Shown here: piece by piece, positions 8,445 to 18,158 of the stretch
Layout of the letters: the number at the start of each line of letters is the position of its first letter
How positions within the stretch are numbered: position 1 is the first letter of the stretch
Assembly (NCBI GenBank): GCA_046349975.1
Contig: JAXMBH010000003.1
Location: 124,001-188,000 of the forward strand
DNA: 64,000 nt
Direction: 5' to 3'
Source: JABDGM01 sp046349975
Lineage (GTDB): Bacteria; Planctomycetota; Planctomycetia; Pirellulales; Lacipirellulaceae
The notes under the pieces: model-generated
What the model saw: only the letters and a program-made list of their open reading frames with translations
What the model was told of the DNA's origin: nothing
Databases searched by the model: none
Translations under genes and position numbers: made by a program

Positions 8445-10829
8445 ATGGAACTTATCCGGCTCGAAAACATCTGCAAGACTTACCACTTGGGTGAAGTGGA
8501 CGTCCCTGTGTTGAAGGGCATTTCGTTCACAATCCATCGCGGCGAACTCGTCGCTCTCATGGGCGCTTCCGGCTCGGGCAAGAGCACGCTGATGAACATC
8601 CTCGGTTGTCTCGACCGTCCAACCGCCGGCCAATACATCCTCGACGGCCGCGAAGTCGGCCAACTCAATGCCAACGAACGAGCATTAGTGCGGTCTGAGA
8701 AACTTGGCTTCGTGTTTCAAAGCTTCAACCTGCTGCCGCGGACGACTGCGATCAACAACGTGGCAATGCCGCTTGATTACGCCCGGCAACCCGTATCGGC
8801 CGCCAAAGCGATCGATGACGCTGCCGAACTCCTGATCCGCGTCGGCCTCAGCCATCGGCTCGATCACACCAGCTCGCAAATGTCCGGCGGCCAGCAACAA
8901 CGTGTCGCGATCGCCCGCTCACTCATCAACCGCCCCAGCCTGCTGCTCGCCGACGAACCGACCGGCAATCTCGACTCGCATACGAGCGTCGAAATTTTGA
9001 ACATGTTTCGCCAGCTCAACGCCACGGGCATCACGGTGCTGCTAGTCACGCACGACCCCGATGTCGCTCACTTCGCTGACCGCACGATTCACATTGTCGA
9101 CGGCCTCATCGACAGCGACACCGGTGAGCGTGTTGATCAAGAGGTTGAGCTCACGCCAGTCCATTCCGAAAACGGCAACGGAAACGGCTACGGCAAGCCA
9201 GGCGGCAACGGCCATTCTCCGACAGCCCACCAGCCGTCGCCCATGGTATCCTTAGCAGCTACTGCAGTAGTTAGCCCAATCGCCCCGGTTCGATTGGCCC
9301 CGATAACCACAGCGCCCACGTGTGCAACTCCAGCCCCTGTCGCCGCCGCGGCAACATCCGCGGCAACCGCCACTCCGTCGGATGCAGCTGGGGCCGCTGA
9401 ACCAAGCCCGCGCCGCCGCAAGATCTTCAGCAGCCTCGTTGCCTCTTTCTTTCCCGCGACCGTCCGCACGGCCGTCAACGCCCTCCGCCGCAACAAAATG
9501 CGCTCGGCTCTCACCACGCTCGGCATCATCATCGGTGTCGGCGCAGTCATCGCGATGGTGGAAATCAGCCAAGGCTCCAAATCGGCGCTTATGCAAACCA
9601 TGTCGACAATGGGCGCGAACAACCTGCTCATCCAGTCGGGCGCAGCTGCGAGCGGTGGCATCAGCTTCGGCTCTGGCAGCGAAAAGACACTCACGCCCGG
9701 CGACGCCGAACAAATCGCGCTGCAATGCGACAATGTCGCCGCCGTTGCGCCAATCGTTCAAGTCCGCGGCCAGGTTGTGCGCGGCAATCGCAACTGGACC
9801 CCAATGAGCATCTACGGCACGGTGCCCGACTACCTCGTCGTCCGCGATTGGACCACGATGGATGCCGGCGAGATGTTCACCGACCAGGATGTCCGCGGCA
9901 GCCTCAAAACGTGCGTCATCGGCACGACGATCGCTCGCGAACTTTTCGGCGAAGAGTCGCCCATCGGCAAAGATATCCGCGTAATGAATGTGGCCCTCCG
10001 CGTCGTCGGCGTTCTCGGCCGCAAAGGCGCCAACATGATGGGCATGGACCAGGACGATATCGTTATCGCCCCCTGGACGACGATCAAGTTCCGCGTTTCC
10101 GGCACCAACTCCGGGGGCGCAAGCGGCGGAACAACGGCCAGCTCCAGCGCCAGCGGCACGATCTCGACTGACCCCAAAACGCTCAACAACCTCTACCCCG
10201 GCGGCACGACGCTGTACCCGCAGCAATCCAGCTCCCAAGCGCTCAACAACCCGCAGCGCGTCATGTTCACGAACGTCGACAATATCCTCACGAAGGCCGT
10301 CTCCTCCGAAGCGATTCCCACCGCGATGGCGGAAATCTCCGCCCTGCTCCGCGAACGGCATCACATCCGCCCCGATGAAGACGAAGATTTCAACATCCGC
10401 GACATGAGCGAAATCCTCAAAACGCTTAGCTCGATGACGCAAATGATGAGCATGCTCCTCTTGATCGTCGCGATGATCTCGCTCGTTGTGGGCGGCGTCG
10501 GCATCATGAATATCATGCTCGTCTCGGTCACGGAGCGCACGAAGGAAATCGGCCTCCGCATGGCCGTTGGCGCCCGCGGCCACCAAATCCTGCGGCAGTT
10601 CCTTATCGAAGCCGTCGTGCTCTGCATACTGGGCGGCGCCGCCGGCATTCTCTTCGGGCGCACGATCGCCCTGCTCGTGTGGTATTTCCTGCGGTGGCCC
10701 GTGACCGCGTCGTACCCCGCCATCATCGGCGCATTCGTCGTTTCCGCCGCGATCGGCATCGGTTTCGGCTTCTATCCCGCCTGGAAGGCATCGCGGCTCG
10801 ACCCGATCGACGCGCTGCGTTACGAATAA
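8445..10829 (+). CDS. macB: MacB-like ABC transporter (fused ATPase and FtsX-type permease)
   Basis: A 794-residue half-transporter. The ATPase domain (1-240) has Walker A GASGSGKST (40-48), signature MSGGQQQRVAIARS (from 146), Walker B LLLADEPTGNLD (from 166) and an H-loop LLVTHD. A ~90-residue linker very rich in Ala, Thr and Pro (about 245-335) follows. The permease part has a first membrane helix (MRSALTTLGIIIGVGAV), a large periplasmic domain and three C-terminal FtsX helices, including VGGVGIMNIMLVSVTERTKE. With the adaptor upstream and the TolC-like factor it forms a MacAB-TolC type exporter of macrolide-like compounds, peptides or lipids. Oddities are the unusually long Ala/Pro linker and a Gly/Ser-rich loop in the periplasmic domain. 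Confidence 0.93.
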   Translation: MELIRLENICKTYHLGEVDVPVLKGISFTIHRGELVALMGASGSGKSTLMNILGCLDRPTAGQYILDGREVGQLNANERALVRSEKLGFVFQSFNLLPRTTAINNVAMPLDYARQPVSAAKAIDDAAELLIRVGLSHRLDHTSSQMSGGQQQRVAIARSLINRPSLLLADEPTGNLDSHTSVEILNMFRQLNATGITVLLVTHDPDVAHFADRTIHIVDGLIDSDTGERVDQEVELTPVHSENGNGNGYGKPGGNGHSPTAHQPSPMVSLAATAVVSPIAPVRLAPITTAPTCATPAPVAAAATSAATATPSDAAGAAEPSPRRRKIFSSLVASFFPATVRTAVNALRRNKMRSALTTLGIIIGVGAVIAMVEISQGSKSALMQTMSTMGANNLLIQSGAAASGGISFGSGSEKTLTPGDAEQIALQCDNVAAVAPIVQVRGQVVRGNRNWTPMSIYGTVPDYLVVRDWTTMDAGEMFTDQDVRGSLKTCVIGTTIARELFGEESPIGKDIRVMNVALRVVGVLGRKGANMMGMDQDDIVIAPWTTIKFRVSGTNSGGASGGTTASSSASGTISTDPKTLNNLYPGGTTLYPQQSSSQALNNPQRVMFTNVDNILTKAVSSEAIPTAMAEISALLRERHHIRPDEDEDFNIRDMSEILKTLSSMTQMMSMLLLIVAMISLVVGGVGIMNIMLVSVTERTKEIGLRMAVGARGHQILRQFLIEAVVLCILGGAAGILFGRTIALLVWYFLRWPVTASYPAIIGAFVVSAAIGIGFGFYPAWKASRLDPIDALRYE

Positions 10830-10873
10830 CGGCGCGACGAGTGTGCAGCATAGTCGGCGTGCTCAATTGAGCT

Positions 10874-13159
10874 TCACCGCAGCACGAGCACCGTTTCTTG
10901 CAGTTGGGCCGAGTTCGGCCCCGTCATAATAAGAAACTCGCCCGGCTCCGCGACTCGCTGCATATCGATATTCCAAAACGCCAATCGATCCGGCGTAATC
11001 GGCAGCGAAACCGTCCGCGACTCACCCGGCTTGAGGGTAATCCGTTCGAATCCCTTGAGCTCCTTCACCGGCCGCGTTACCGAGCTTACCTTGTCGCGAA
11101 TGTAAAGCTGCACCGTTTCGTCGCCGTCGCGATTGCCGACATTCTTAACGTCGACCTCCACGGTCGTCGACTCGTCCTTCGCAATCTGCGACTTCCCCAG
11201 CCGCGGCGCGCTGAATTCGAACTTCGTATAACTAAGTCCATGCCCAAACGGGAACAGCGGTGAAACATCATCGAAGAGATAACCCCGACGTGCCGATGGT
11301 TTATAGTTGTAAAACGCCGGCACATGGCCCACGGATCGCGGCACGGTCATCGGCAACTTGCCGCCCGGGCTCCTGTCGCCGAACAACACCTCGGCAACCG
11401 CCCGCCCGGTCTCCTGCCCGAGATACCAGCATTCAAAGATGGCCGGCACCTTCGCTGCTAAATGCGCCGCTGCGAGCGGCCGGCCGTTGAATAGCACGGC
11501 GATGATCGGCTTTCCTGTCGCAACAAGCGCATCCACCAACTCATTTTGTTGCCCCACGAGTTCCAAGCTCGTGCGGTCGCCAAGATGATTGAGCATCCAT
11601 GCCTCGCGCGAGGTCTGCTCATTGCCGCCAATCGCCAGCACGATCGCATCGGCCCGCTGCGCCACCTCGACCGCCTCGGCAATGCTCTTCCGATCCTCGA
11701 CCGGATCGCTCGCCAGCACTTCATCCTGCCACCAGGACCCGTCGCGCGTGATCTTGCACCCTTCGTGATAAACGATTTCAATCTGCCCGCCGGCCCGCTC
11801 CCGAAGTCCGCTCAGCACGGTTGATGTTCGCGGCGGCTTGCCACTGTATCCACCCAGCAGCACCCGGTCGGCATTCGGCCCAATCACCGCGAGTGTTTTC
11901 ATCTTCTTGATGTCGAGGGGCGCGACGTGACCATCATTCTTGAGGAGCGTGATCGTCTGCCGCGCAGCAGCGAGCGCAAGCTTCTGATGCTCCTCGCATC
12001 CTGCGACCCTCTCGGCTTCGGCTGGATCAACATACGGATCATCAAACAGCCCCAACTGGAATTTCTGCGTCAACAGCGGCGCGACCAGGTCATCCAACTG
12101 CGATTCCGCCAGCGTTCCCGCCGCCACCAATTCCACCAAATGTTTGTAACAATCCGGCTCCGGCAGCTCGATATTGACACCCGCCCGCACCGCCAGCGCC
12201 GCCGCCTCGGCGCCATCGTGGGCCAAGTGATGCCCATACAACTCCGGCCGCTCGCACAACTCGCGAATCGCGTAGTAATCCGACACGACCGTCCCTTTGA
12301 ATCCCCACTCGCCCCGTAGCAGATCACGCAGCAACCACCGATTCGCATGCGATGGCACGCCGTCGATTTCGTTGTACGACGCCATCACGCTCATCGCGCC
12401 CGCCTCGCGCACCGCAACTTCGAACGGATACAAAAACACCTCACGCAAAATCCGCAGCGACACGTTCACCGGCGCGCAATTGTTCCCCGACTCCGGCTGC
12501 CCATGCGCCGCAAAGTGCTTTAGCGTGGCAATCACGTTCCGCTTGCCGGCAAACGATCGGTCGCCCTGAAATCCTTCGACCGCCGCCTTCCCCATCTGCG
12601 AAACCAGATAGGGGTCTTCGCCAAACGTCTCTTCCACCCGTCCCCACCGCGGATCGCGCGCCACATCCACGACGGGCGTCAGGGCGTGATGCACGCCACG
12701 CGACCGGGCCTCGTGCGCCGTCATCGCGTACAGCTTCCGCACGAGCTCCGGGTTAAACGTCGCCGCCAATCCGATCGGCTGCGGAAAGCTTGTCGAACCA
12801 ATCCCCACGTGCCCGTGCAGGCATTCATCATGGAAGACCACCGGAATGCCGAGCCGGCTGTTCTCCACGAAGAACCGCTGAATCGTGTTCGTCAGCTCCG
12901 CCGTCTGCCGCGGCCCGATATCGCCAAAATCGCCCGGCCGCCCGACCTGCCCCAGCCCATGGCCGTGGCCGTAATGCTCGGCCGCCTTCGCTGCATCGAA
13001 CCGGCCTGTCTCGTCAACGAGCGTGTCCTTCTTCAGATTCCAAACGCAGACCATTTGCGCCGCCTTTTCCTCAAGCGACATCTGCGACAAGAGGTCGCGA
13101 ACGCGCTGGGCCACGGGCAGGCTTTGATCACGATAGCGGGAGTTTGCAGGTGTATTCAT
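10874..13159 (-). CDS. GH3 beta-glycosidase (probable beta-xylosidase/beta-glucosidase)
   Basis: A retaining exo-glycosidase of family GH3, 761 residues with the usual three parts: a TIM-barrel domain with FHDECLHG, RDPRWGRVEETFGEDPYL and KHFAAHG; an alpha/beta sandwich (from about 390) with TIGLIGPNA-like AVIGPNADRVLLGGYSG; and a C-terminal fibronectin-III-like domain (KNVGNRDGDETVQLYI). The catalytic nucleophile is Asp294 in GTVVSDYYAI. There is no signal peptide, so it probably works in the cytoplasm on imported oligosaccharides. It diverges from uxuA, and a putative XylR box lies 45 bp upstream of its start. Beta-xylosidase activity is inferred from the xylan context; substrate cannot be told from sequence alone. 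Confidence 0.9.
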   Translation of the reverse strand: MNTPANSRYRDQSLPVAQRVRDLLSQMSLEEKAAQMVCVWNLKKDTLVDETGRFDAAKAAEHYGHGHGLGQVGRPGDFGDIGPRQTAELTNTIQRFFVENSRLGIPVVFHDECLHGHVGIGSTSFPQPIGLAATFNPELVRKLYAMTAHEARSRGVHHALTPVVDVARDPRWGRVEETFGEDPYLVSQMGKAAVEGFQGDRSFAGKRNVIATLKHFAAHGQPESGNNCAPVNVSLRILREVFLYPFEVAVREAGAMSVMASYNEIDGVPSHANRWLLRDLLRGEWGFKGTVVSDYYAIRELCERPELYGHHLAHDGAEAAALAVRAGVNIELPEPDCYKHLVELVAAGTLAESQLDDLVAPLLTQKFQLGLFDDPYVDPAEAERVAGCEEHQKLALAAARQTITLLKNDGHVAPLDIKKMKTLAVIGPNADRVLLGGYSGKPPRTSTVLSGLRERAGGQIEIVYHEGCKITRDGSWWQDEVLASDPVEDRKSIAEAVEVAQRADAIVLAIGGNEQTSREAWMLNHLGDRTSLELVGQQNELVDALVATGKPIIAVLFNGRPLAAAHLAAKVPAIFECWYLGQETGRAVAEVLFGDRSPGGKLPMTVPRSVGHVPAFYNYKPSARRGYLFDDVSPLFPFGHGLSYTKFEFSAPRLGKSQIAKDESTTVEVDVKNVGNRDGDETVQLYIRDKVSSVTRPVKELKGFERITLKPGESRTVSLPITPDRLAFWNIDMQRVAEPGEFLIMTGPNSAQLQETVLVLR

Positions 13160-13203
13160 GCTTGTCAGTATAGAAGTGCCAATCTGTCGACCGTGTATGT
13201 TTT

Positions 13204-13230
13204 GCGAAGAAAAATGTTGCGATCAAGCAC
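13204..13230 (+). promoter_or_regulatory. Putative XylR operator, copy A
   Basis: Located in the 214-bp space between the divergent GH3 and uxuA genes. Core AAAAATGTTGCGATC followed by AAGCAC. It matches copy B (28159-28185, upstream of xylR) at 23 of 27 positions and shares the core with copies near 18005 and 26723. The position would allow control of both divergent genes. The link with the XylR protein encoded at 26910-28079 is inferred from distribution. Confidence 0.6.
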
Positions 13231-13373
13231 GAACGCTCCTTTCGCCCACCACGACGGTTATGCTGAAATTAGCTCGAATCGCACGTCGCAAGCTCGTGCT
13301 GCTGGACGATTAAAATGCTATCTCGGGGGCGGCAATCCAAGCAGCCGCGGCGACCGGCGATTCCAGGCGTAAC

Positions 13374-14441
13374 ATGAAACTGGGCCTTGGTCTGTATCGT
13401 CACATGCTAAGTCGCGCGAACTTCCAGTTTGCGCGGCAAGCCGGCGCCACGCACCTCGTGGTGCATCTGGTCGATTACTTCAAAGGGAGCCGATCGGCCA
13501 CGACCGACCAACCCCTCGACGCCAACCAGGGCTGGGGCCCGGCCGGCGATCCGAACCAGCTTTGGACGCTCGACGAACTCACAACCCTCCGCGCCGAAAT
13601 CAACGCAGCCGGCCTCGAACTTGAAGCCATCGAAAACTTCGACCCGGCCCACTGGCACGATGTACTTCTCGACGGCCCGAAGAAACGCGAGCACCTTGAA
13701 AACGTCAAAACGATCATCCGCCGCGTCGGCGAGGCCGGCATCCCGATCTTTGGCTACAACTTCAGCATCGCCGGCGTGTGCGGTCGCGTGAAAGGCCCGT
13801 TTACTCGCGGCGAAGCGATCTCCGTCGGCATGGACGGCCCCTGTAACACGCCCATGCCCCGCGGCATGGCCTGGAACATGGTCTACGACGCCCGCGCCAT
13901 GGCCGATTTCGAGCCGCCGATCACGCATGAGGCGCTCTGGCAACGCCTCGCGAACTTCTTGGAGGAAGTGCTCCCCGTCGCCGAAAAGGCCGGCGTCAAG
14001 CTGGCCGCACATCCTGACGATCCCCCCATGCCCACCATGCGCGGCCAGCCGCGCCTCGTCTATCACCCTGATATGTATCAGCGGCTGATCGACCTGCGCC
14101 GCAGCCCGGCGAACGCCCTCGAATACTGCGTCGGCACAATCGCCGAAATGGCTGCCGGCGACGTGTACGAAGCCACCGACCACTACAGCAAACAGGGCAA
14201 GCTCGCCTACGTCCACCTTCGCAACGTGAACGGCCGCGTGCCGAGTTACCACGAAACATTCATCGATGACGGCGACGTCGACATGGTTCGCCTGCTCACG
14301 ATCTTGCACCACAACGGTTTCGATGGCGTCGTGATTCCCGATCACACGCCGCAAATGAGCTGCGACGCGCCTTGGCACGCCGGCATGGCTCACGCACTCG
14401 GTTACATGCGCGGCGTCCTGCAGACACTCGGCGCGAAATGA
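13374..14441 (+). CDS. uxuA: Mannonate dehydratase
   Basis: Converts D-mannonate to 2-keto-3-deoxy-D-gluconate, a step of hexuronate breakdown. The 355-residue protein has the family's xylose-isomerase-like barrel, with the N-terminus MKLGLGLYRHMLSR, GPKKREHLENVKTIIRR, the metal-site region GVKLAAHPDDPPMPTMRGQPR and the late HLRNVNGRVPSYHETFIDDG. Length is normal (350-395). The next gene, an SDR oxidoreductase, starts 10 bp after its stop and would supply mannonate from fructuronate. The product of the downstream GH67 enzyme, (methyl)glucuronate, is the logical source of substrate. Confidence 0.93.
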   Translation: MKLGLGLYRHMLSRANFQFARQAGATHLVVHLVDYFKGSRSATTDQPLDANQGWGPAGDPNQLWTLDELTTLRAEINAAGLELEAIENFDPAHWHDVLLDGPKKREHLENVKTIIRRVGEAGIPIFGYNFSIAGVCGRVKGPFTRGEAISVGMDGPCNTPMPRGMAWNMVYDARAMADFEPPITHEALWQRLANFLEEVLPVAEKAGVKLAAHPDDPPMPTMRGQPRLVYHPDMYQRLIDLRRSPANALEYCVGTIAEMAAGDVYEATDHYSKQGKLAYVHLRNVNGRVPSYHETFIDDGDVDMVRLLTILHHNGFDGVVIPDHTPQMSCDAPWHAGMAHALGYMRGVLQTLGAK

Positions 14442-14451
14442 GGCAGCAGAT

Positions 14452-15210
14452 ATGAACGAACCATTCTCACTCGCCGGCGAAACGGCGCTCATCACGGGCG
14501 GGGGCACCGGCCTCGGCCTCGGCATCGCGCGGTGCTTTGTCGCTGCCGGTGCCCGTGTCGTGCTGGTCGGTCGGCGTGCCGAGGTGCTCGAAACTGCCGC
14601 CCAGGAGCTCGGCCCCGCCGCCGAGTGGATTACCCACGACATCCTCCAGCTCAGCCAGGCCAACGTCCTTGTCAGCGAAGCTGTTCGCCGCGTGGGCTTG
14701 ATTTCTATCCTCGTCAACAATGCCGGCATCCACATCAAGAAGTCAGCCGTTGAACTGACCCCCGAGGAATTTCAGTCGGTCCTGCAAACGCATCTCACGG
14801 CCGCCTTCGCTGTCACGCGCGCCGTCCTGCCCGCGATGATCGAACGCAAGCACGGCAACATCCTATTCAGCGCATCGATGGCCTCGCTAATCGGCATTCC
14901 CAGCGTGAGCGCGTATTCGGCCGCCAAGGCCGGGCACCTGGGACTCGTGCGCTCCCTGGCAACCGAAGTCTCGCAGCACGGCGTCCGCGTGAACGCCATC
15001 GCCCCCGGCTGGATCGAATCGAAGATGATGCGAAGCGCCCTCAACGGCGATCCGGCCCGCAGCGCGAAAGTCCTCGGCCGGACGCCAATGAACCGCTTCG
15101 GTATGCCCGAAGACATCGGCTGGGCCGCCACGTTCCTGTGCTCGCCCGCCGCCAAATTCATCACCGGCGTTGTCCTCCCCGTCGACGGCGGCGCCAGCAT
15201 CGGCTTCTAG
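14452..15210 (+). CDS. SDR-family oxidoreductase (probable D-mannonate/fructuronate reductase)
   Basis: A classical short-chain dehydrogenase of 252 residues: nucleotide-binding TGGGTGLGLGIA (from 15), NNAG (89-92), and the catalytic Ser142, Tyr155 and Lys159 in SVSAYSAAK. The C-terminus holds the usual PGWIESKM and the VDGGASIGF end. Overall it resembles gluconate 5-dehydrogenase/KduD-like enzymes. It is directly behind uxuA (10 bp), which points to reduction of fructuronate to mannonate in place of the unrelated UxuB. This assignment rests on context; a role on another keto-sugar is possible. The catalytic family is certain. Confidence 0.88.
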   Translation: MNEPFSLAGETALITGGGTGLGLGIARCFVAAGARVVLVGRRAEVLETAAQELGPAAEWITHDILQLSQANVLVSEAVRRVGLISILVNNAGIHIKKSAVELTPEEFQSVLQTHLTAAFAVTRAVLPAMIERKHGNILFSASMASLIGIPSVSAYSAAKAGHLGLVRSLATEVSQHGVRVNAIAPGWIESKMMRSALNGDPARSAKVLGRTPMNRFGMPEDIGWAATFLCSPAAKFITGVVLPVDGGASIGF

Positions 15211-15367
15211 CGAAAAACGCACATTCAATACAGCGCTCCCACAACTCCGACTAGCTGTGATGCTACGCATCGCCGGTAACCCACCGCCAGCAAGCGCCAA
15301 TAGGTTCGGTTAGAATCCCTTTGAGGTGAACTCGATCACTTCCCCAAGCAGCACCAGCGCTTTTCAA

Positions 15368-17941
15368 ATGCGAATTCCAGGCGGAAAAACAATCCGGCGG
15401 CCGCGTTCCCTTGTCGTACAAATTGCGCTGTCACTGTTTATTCCATTCGTCGCAACAGGCATCGCGGACGGCGAAACGGGCTACGAGGCCTGGCTCCGCT
15501 ACGCCAGCCTGCCGAACGACGCAATCGCCAAGTACGATGCCCTGCCCACTCAAGTCATCGCTCTCGATGACTCAGCGACTGCCCATTACGCACGCCAGGA
15601 ACTGCTTCGCGGCATCGCTGGCCTGCTCGATAAGAAGCTGCAAGTCGTCGAGGACATCAATCACACGACATCTCCCACGATCCTCGTCGCCACCACGGCA
15701 GCGCTGAAGAACTCGCCGCTGCCGGTCAAACCAGACTCACTCCCACAATACGCCGCCGACAGCTTCTGCCTCAAAACGTTCGACACCGACGGCGAGCCCT
15801 CCATCGCCATCATCGGCAACACCGACCGCGGCCTCCTCTACGGCGTCTTCGCCTTCTTGCGGCGCATCGCCACGCTTCGGCCAATCGACTCGCTCGATAT
15901 CTGCGAGTCGCCCTCGGCCCCCATCCGCATCCTCAACCACTGGGACAACCTCGACGGCACCATTGAGCGCGGCTACGCCGGAGCGTCGATCTTCTGGGAC
16001 AACGGTCACGTCACCAAGGACCTCAACCGAGTCAGCGATTACGCCCGCCTCATGGCCTCCGTCGGCATCAACGGCTGTTCGATCAACAATGTCAACGCCG
16101 ATGCCCGCGTCGTCACCGCCGAGTATCTCCCCGAAGTCGCCCGCATCGCCACGGCCTTCCGCCCGTGGGGCGTCCGACTCTACATCTCGCTTAACTTTGC
16201 CAGCCCGCGCGAAGTCGGCGGCGTGAAGACGTTCGACCCGCTTGACCCCGCCGCTGTCGCCTTTTGGAAAAAAACCGTCGACGACGTCTACCGTGCGATC
16301 CCGGATCTCGGCGGCTTCGTGCTGAAAGCCGATTCCGAAGGCCGCCTCGGCCCATCTCAATACGGCCGCACCCACGCCGACGCCGCCAACGTCATCGCGG
16401 GCGCACTCAAACCGCATGGCGGCATCCTCTTCTACCGCGGTTTCGTCTACGACCACAAAATGGATTGGCGCAATCTCAAGAACGACCGCGCCAAAGCCGC
16501 TTATGACAACTTCCAGAAACTCGACGGCCTCTTCGCCGACAACGTCGTCATCCAAATCAAGCATGGCCCAATCGATTTCCAAGTGCGCGAGCCGGCCTCG
16601 CCGCTCTTCGGCGGCCTCGAAAAAACCAACGCCGCCATCGAGTTGCAAATTACACAGGAATACTTGGGCCAACAGCGGCACGTGTGCTACACGGTGCCCA
16701 TGTGGAAAGAAGTTCTGGATTTCGATATGCACGCCGGCACGCCCGTCAAACAGATCGTCGCCGGCAAAACATACGACCGGCCCACTGGTGGCTTCGTCGG
16801 CGTCTCGAACGTCGGCCGCGATCAAAACTGGCTCGGCCATCATCTCGCGATGGCGAATCTCTACGGCTTCGGCCGCCTCGCCTGGAACCCCGATCTCACC
16901 GGCCAACAAATCGCCGACGAGTGGACCCGCCAAACATTCGGCAGCGATTCAACCGTGGTCAAAACGGTAAGCGACATCCTGATGCGGTCCTGGCCGATCT
17001 ACGAAAGCTACACCGGCCCGCTCGGCATCGGCACGCTCACCGACATCATCCACATCCACTTCGGCCCCGCCCCCGAATCGTCTGAATACAACGGCTGGGG
17101 CCAGTGGCACCGCGCCAACGAAACCGGCGTCGGCATGGATCGCACCGTCGCCACCGGCACCGGCTTCATCGGCCAATACGGCCCGCCCGTGGCCAACATG
17201 TTCGAGTCGCTCGACACCTGCCCCGACGGCCTGTTGCTCTTCCTGCATCACGTGCCCTACACGCACCGACTCCACAACGGCAAAACGGTCATCCAACACT
17301 TCTACGACACCCACTACGAAGGCGCCGCAGCCGCTGACGGCTTTGTGGACGAGTGGCAATCAATCAAAGGCCACATCGACGACGATCGCTACCAAGAAGT
17401 CCTCGACCGCCTCGAATTCCAAGCCGGCCACGCCCAAGTGTGGCGCGACTCCATCTGCCGCTGGTTCCAAGAACGCTCCGGCATCGACGACGACCAGCGC
17501 CGCGTCGGCAACTATCCGAATCGACTCGAAGCCGAAGACCAGCAACTCGACGGCTACCAGGAAACCAAAGTCGCACCGTGGGAAGCCGCTTCCGGCCGCG
17601 GGGCGGTGCAGCTGCCGGAGAGTGTATCCGGAGGATCAGTAAAACTAAATTTCAAAGGCGAGGCCGGCGCGTACGACGTGCGCATTCAATACTTCGACGA
17701 AGAAGACGGCATCTCAACCTTCAAGTTCCGGGTCAACAACCAAGAACTCGACCATTGGCAAGCTGACGGCCACGTCCCCACGCCCTCCGACATCCCCAAC
17801 GCCCACACCGCCATCCGCCGCACCATCCGCAACGTTCCCCTGAAACCCGGCGACGAACTTCGCCTCGAAGCCACCGCCGACGCCGGTGAACGCGCCGTCG
17901 TCGACTACATTGAAATTGTGCCCAACCGTTCGACGCATTGA
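15368..17941 (+). CDS. aguA: Alpha-glucuronidase GH67 with C-terminal CBM-like domain
   Basis: Removes (4-O-methyl)glucuronic acid from the non-reducing end of xylo-oligosaccharides. The ATG at 15368 starts a signal peptide (RRPRSLVVQIALSLFIPF); a GTG at 15326 would add 14 residues. GH67 hallmarks are unmistakable: KADSEGRLGPSQYGRTHADA with the presumed acid Glu, RGFVYDHKMDWR, KHGPIDFQVREPASPLFGG with the base Asp, and LQITQEYLGQQRHV with the assisting Glu. GH67 enzymes are usually about 680-730 residues; this one is ~857 because the last ~135 residues (from NRLEAEDQQLDGY to VVDYIEIVP) form a separate beta-sandwich resembling CBM6/35. It follows uxuA and the SDR gene, whose substrates it would generate. 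Export is predicted although many GH67 enzymes are intracellular. Confidence 0.95.
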   Translation: MRIPGGKTIRRPRSLVVQIALSLFIPFVATGIADGETGYEAWLRYASLPNDAIAKYDALPTQVIALDDSATAHYARQELLRGIAGLLDKKLQVVEDINHTTSPTILVATTAALKNSPLPVKPDSLPQYAADSFCLKTFDTDGEPSIAIIGNTDRGLLYGVFAFLRRIATLRPIDSLDICESPSAPIRILNHWDNLDGTIERGYAGASIFWDNGHVTKDLNRVSDYARLMASVGINGCSINNVNADARVVTAEYLPEVARIATAFRPWGVRLYISLNFASPREVGGVKTFDPLDPAAVAFWKKTVDDVYRAIPDLGGFVLKADSEGRLGPSQYGRTHADAANVIAGALKPHGGILFYRGFVYDHKMDWRNLKNDRAKAAYDNFQKLDGLFADNVVIQIKHGPIDFQVREPASPLFGGLEKTNAAIELQITQEYLGQQRHVCYTVPMWKEVLDFDMHAGTPVKQIVAGKTYDRPTGGFVGVSNVGRDQNWLGHHLAMANLYGFGRLAWNPDLTGQQIADEWTRQTFGSDSTVVKTVSDILMRSWPIYESYTGPLGIGTLTDIIHIHFGPAPESSEYNGWGQWHRANETGVGMDRTVATGTGFIGQYGPPVANMFESLDTCPDGLLLFLHHVPYTHRLHNGKTVIQHFYDTHYEGAAAADGFVDEWQSIKGHIDDDRYQEVLDRLEFQAGHAQVWRDSICRWFQERSGIDDDQRRVGNYPNRLEAEDQQLDGYQETKVAPWEAASGRGAVQLPESVSGGSVKLNFKGEAGAYDVRIQYFDEEDGISTFKFRVNNQELDHWQADGHVPTPSDIPNAHTAIRRTIRNVPLKPGDELRLEATADAGERAVVDYIEIVPNRSTH

Positions 17942-18004
17942 TCTCGCTTGCGGCGTCGGTCGACCCGTCCTGGCGCCGGCACCACCGCAAAAAGACAGCA
18001 CCTC

Positions 18005-18030
18005 GTCGCAATCGCAACATATTTTCGCGG
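18005..18030 (-). promoter_or_regulatory. Putative XylR operator, copy D (minus-strand orientation)
   Basis: Read on the minus strand it gives GCGAAAATATGTTGCGATTG, sharing ATGTTGCGAT and the preceding GCGAAAA tract with the copies at 13204 and 26723. It lies about 130 bp upstream of the GH10 xylanase start. It is the most divergent copy and the only one in opposite orientation. Confidence 0.45.
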
Positions 18031-18158
18031 AATCACAACCGCTTAAATTGCACCGCCAGGTAAAATGAAAGTCGAGAGATCCCGCGCTCCAATCGGCCGT
18101 CTCACGCCGACCGCGCGGCATGCGTCGCCTTTCGACGCGCTTCACAGGAACAGGCGGA

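Noticed and set aside
9252..10586. A 444-codon open frame on the minus strand within the macB-like gene
   Set aside because: Composition is His/Arg/Asp-rich with no motif, and it is antisense to a gene with complete ABC-transporter signatures; it is a shadow caused by high GC.
13407..14738. A 443-codon minus-strand open frame over uxuA and the SDR gene
   Set aside because: It spans two recognised genes antisense and has no family motif or ribosome site.
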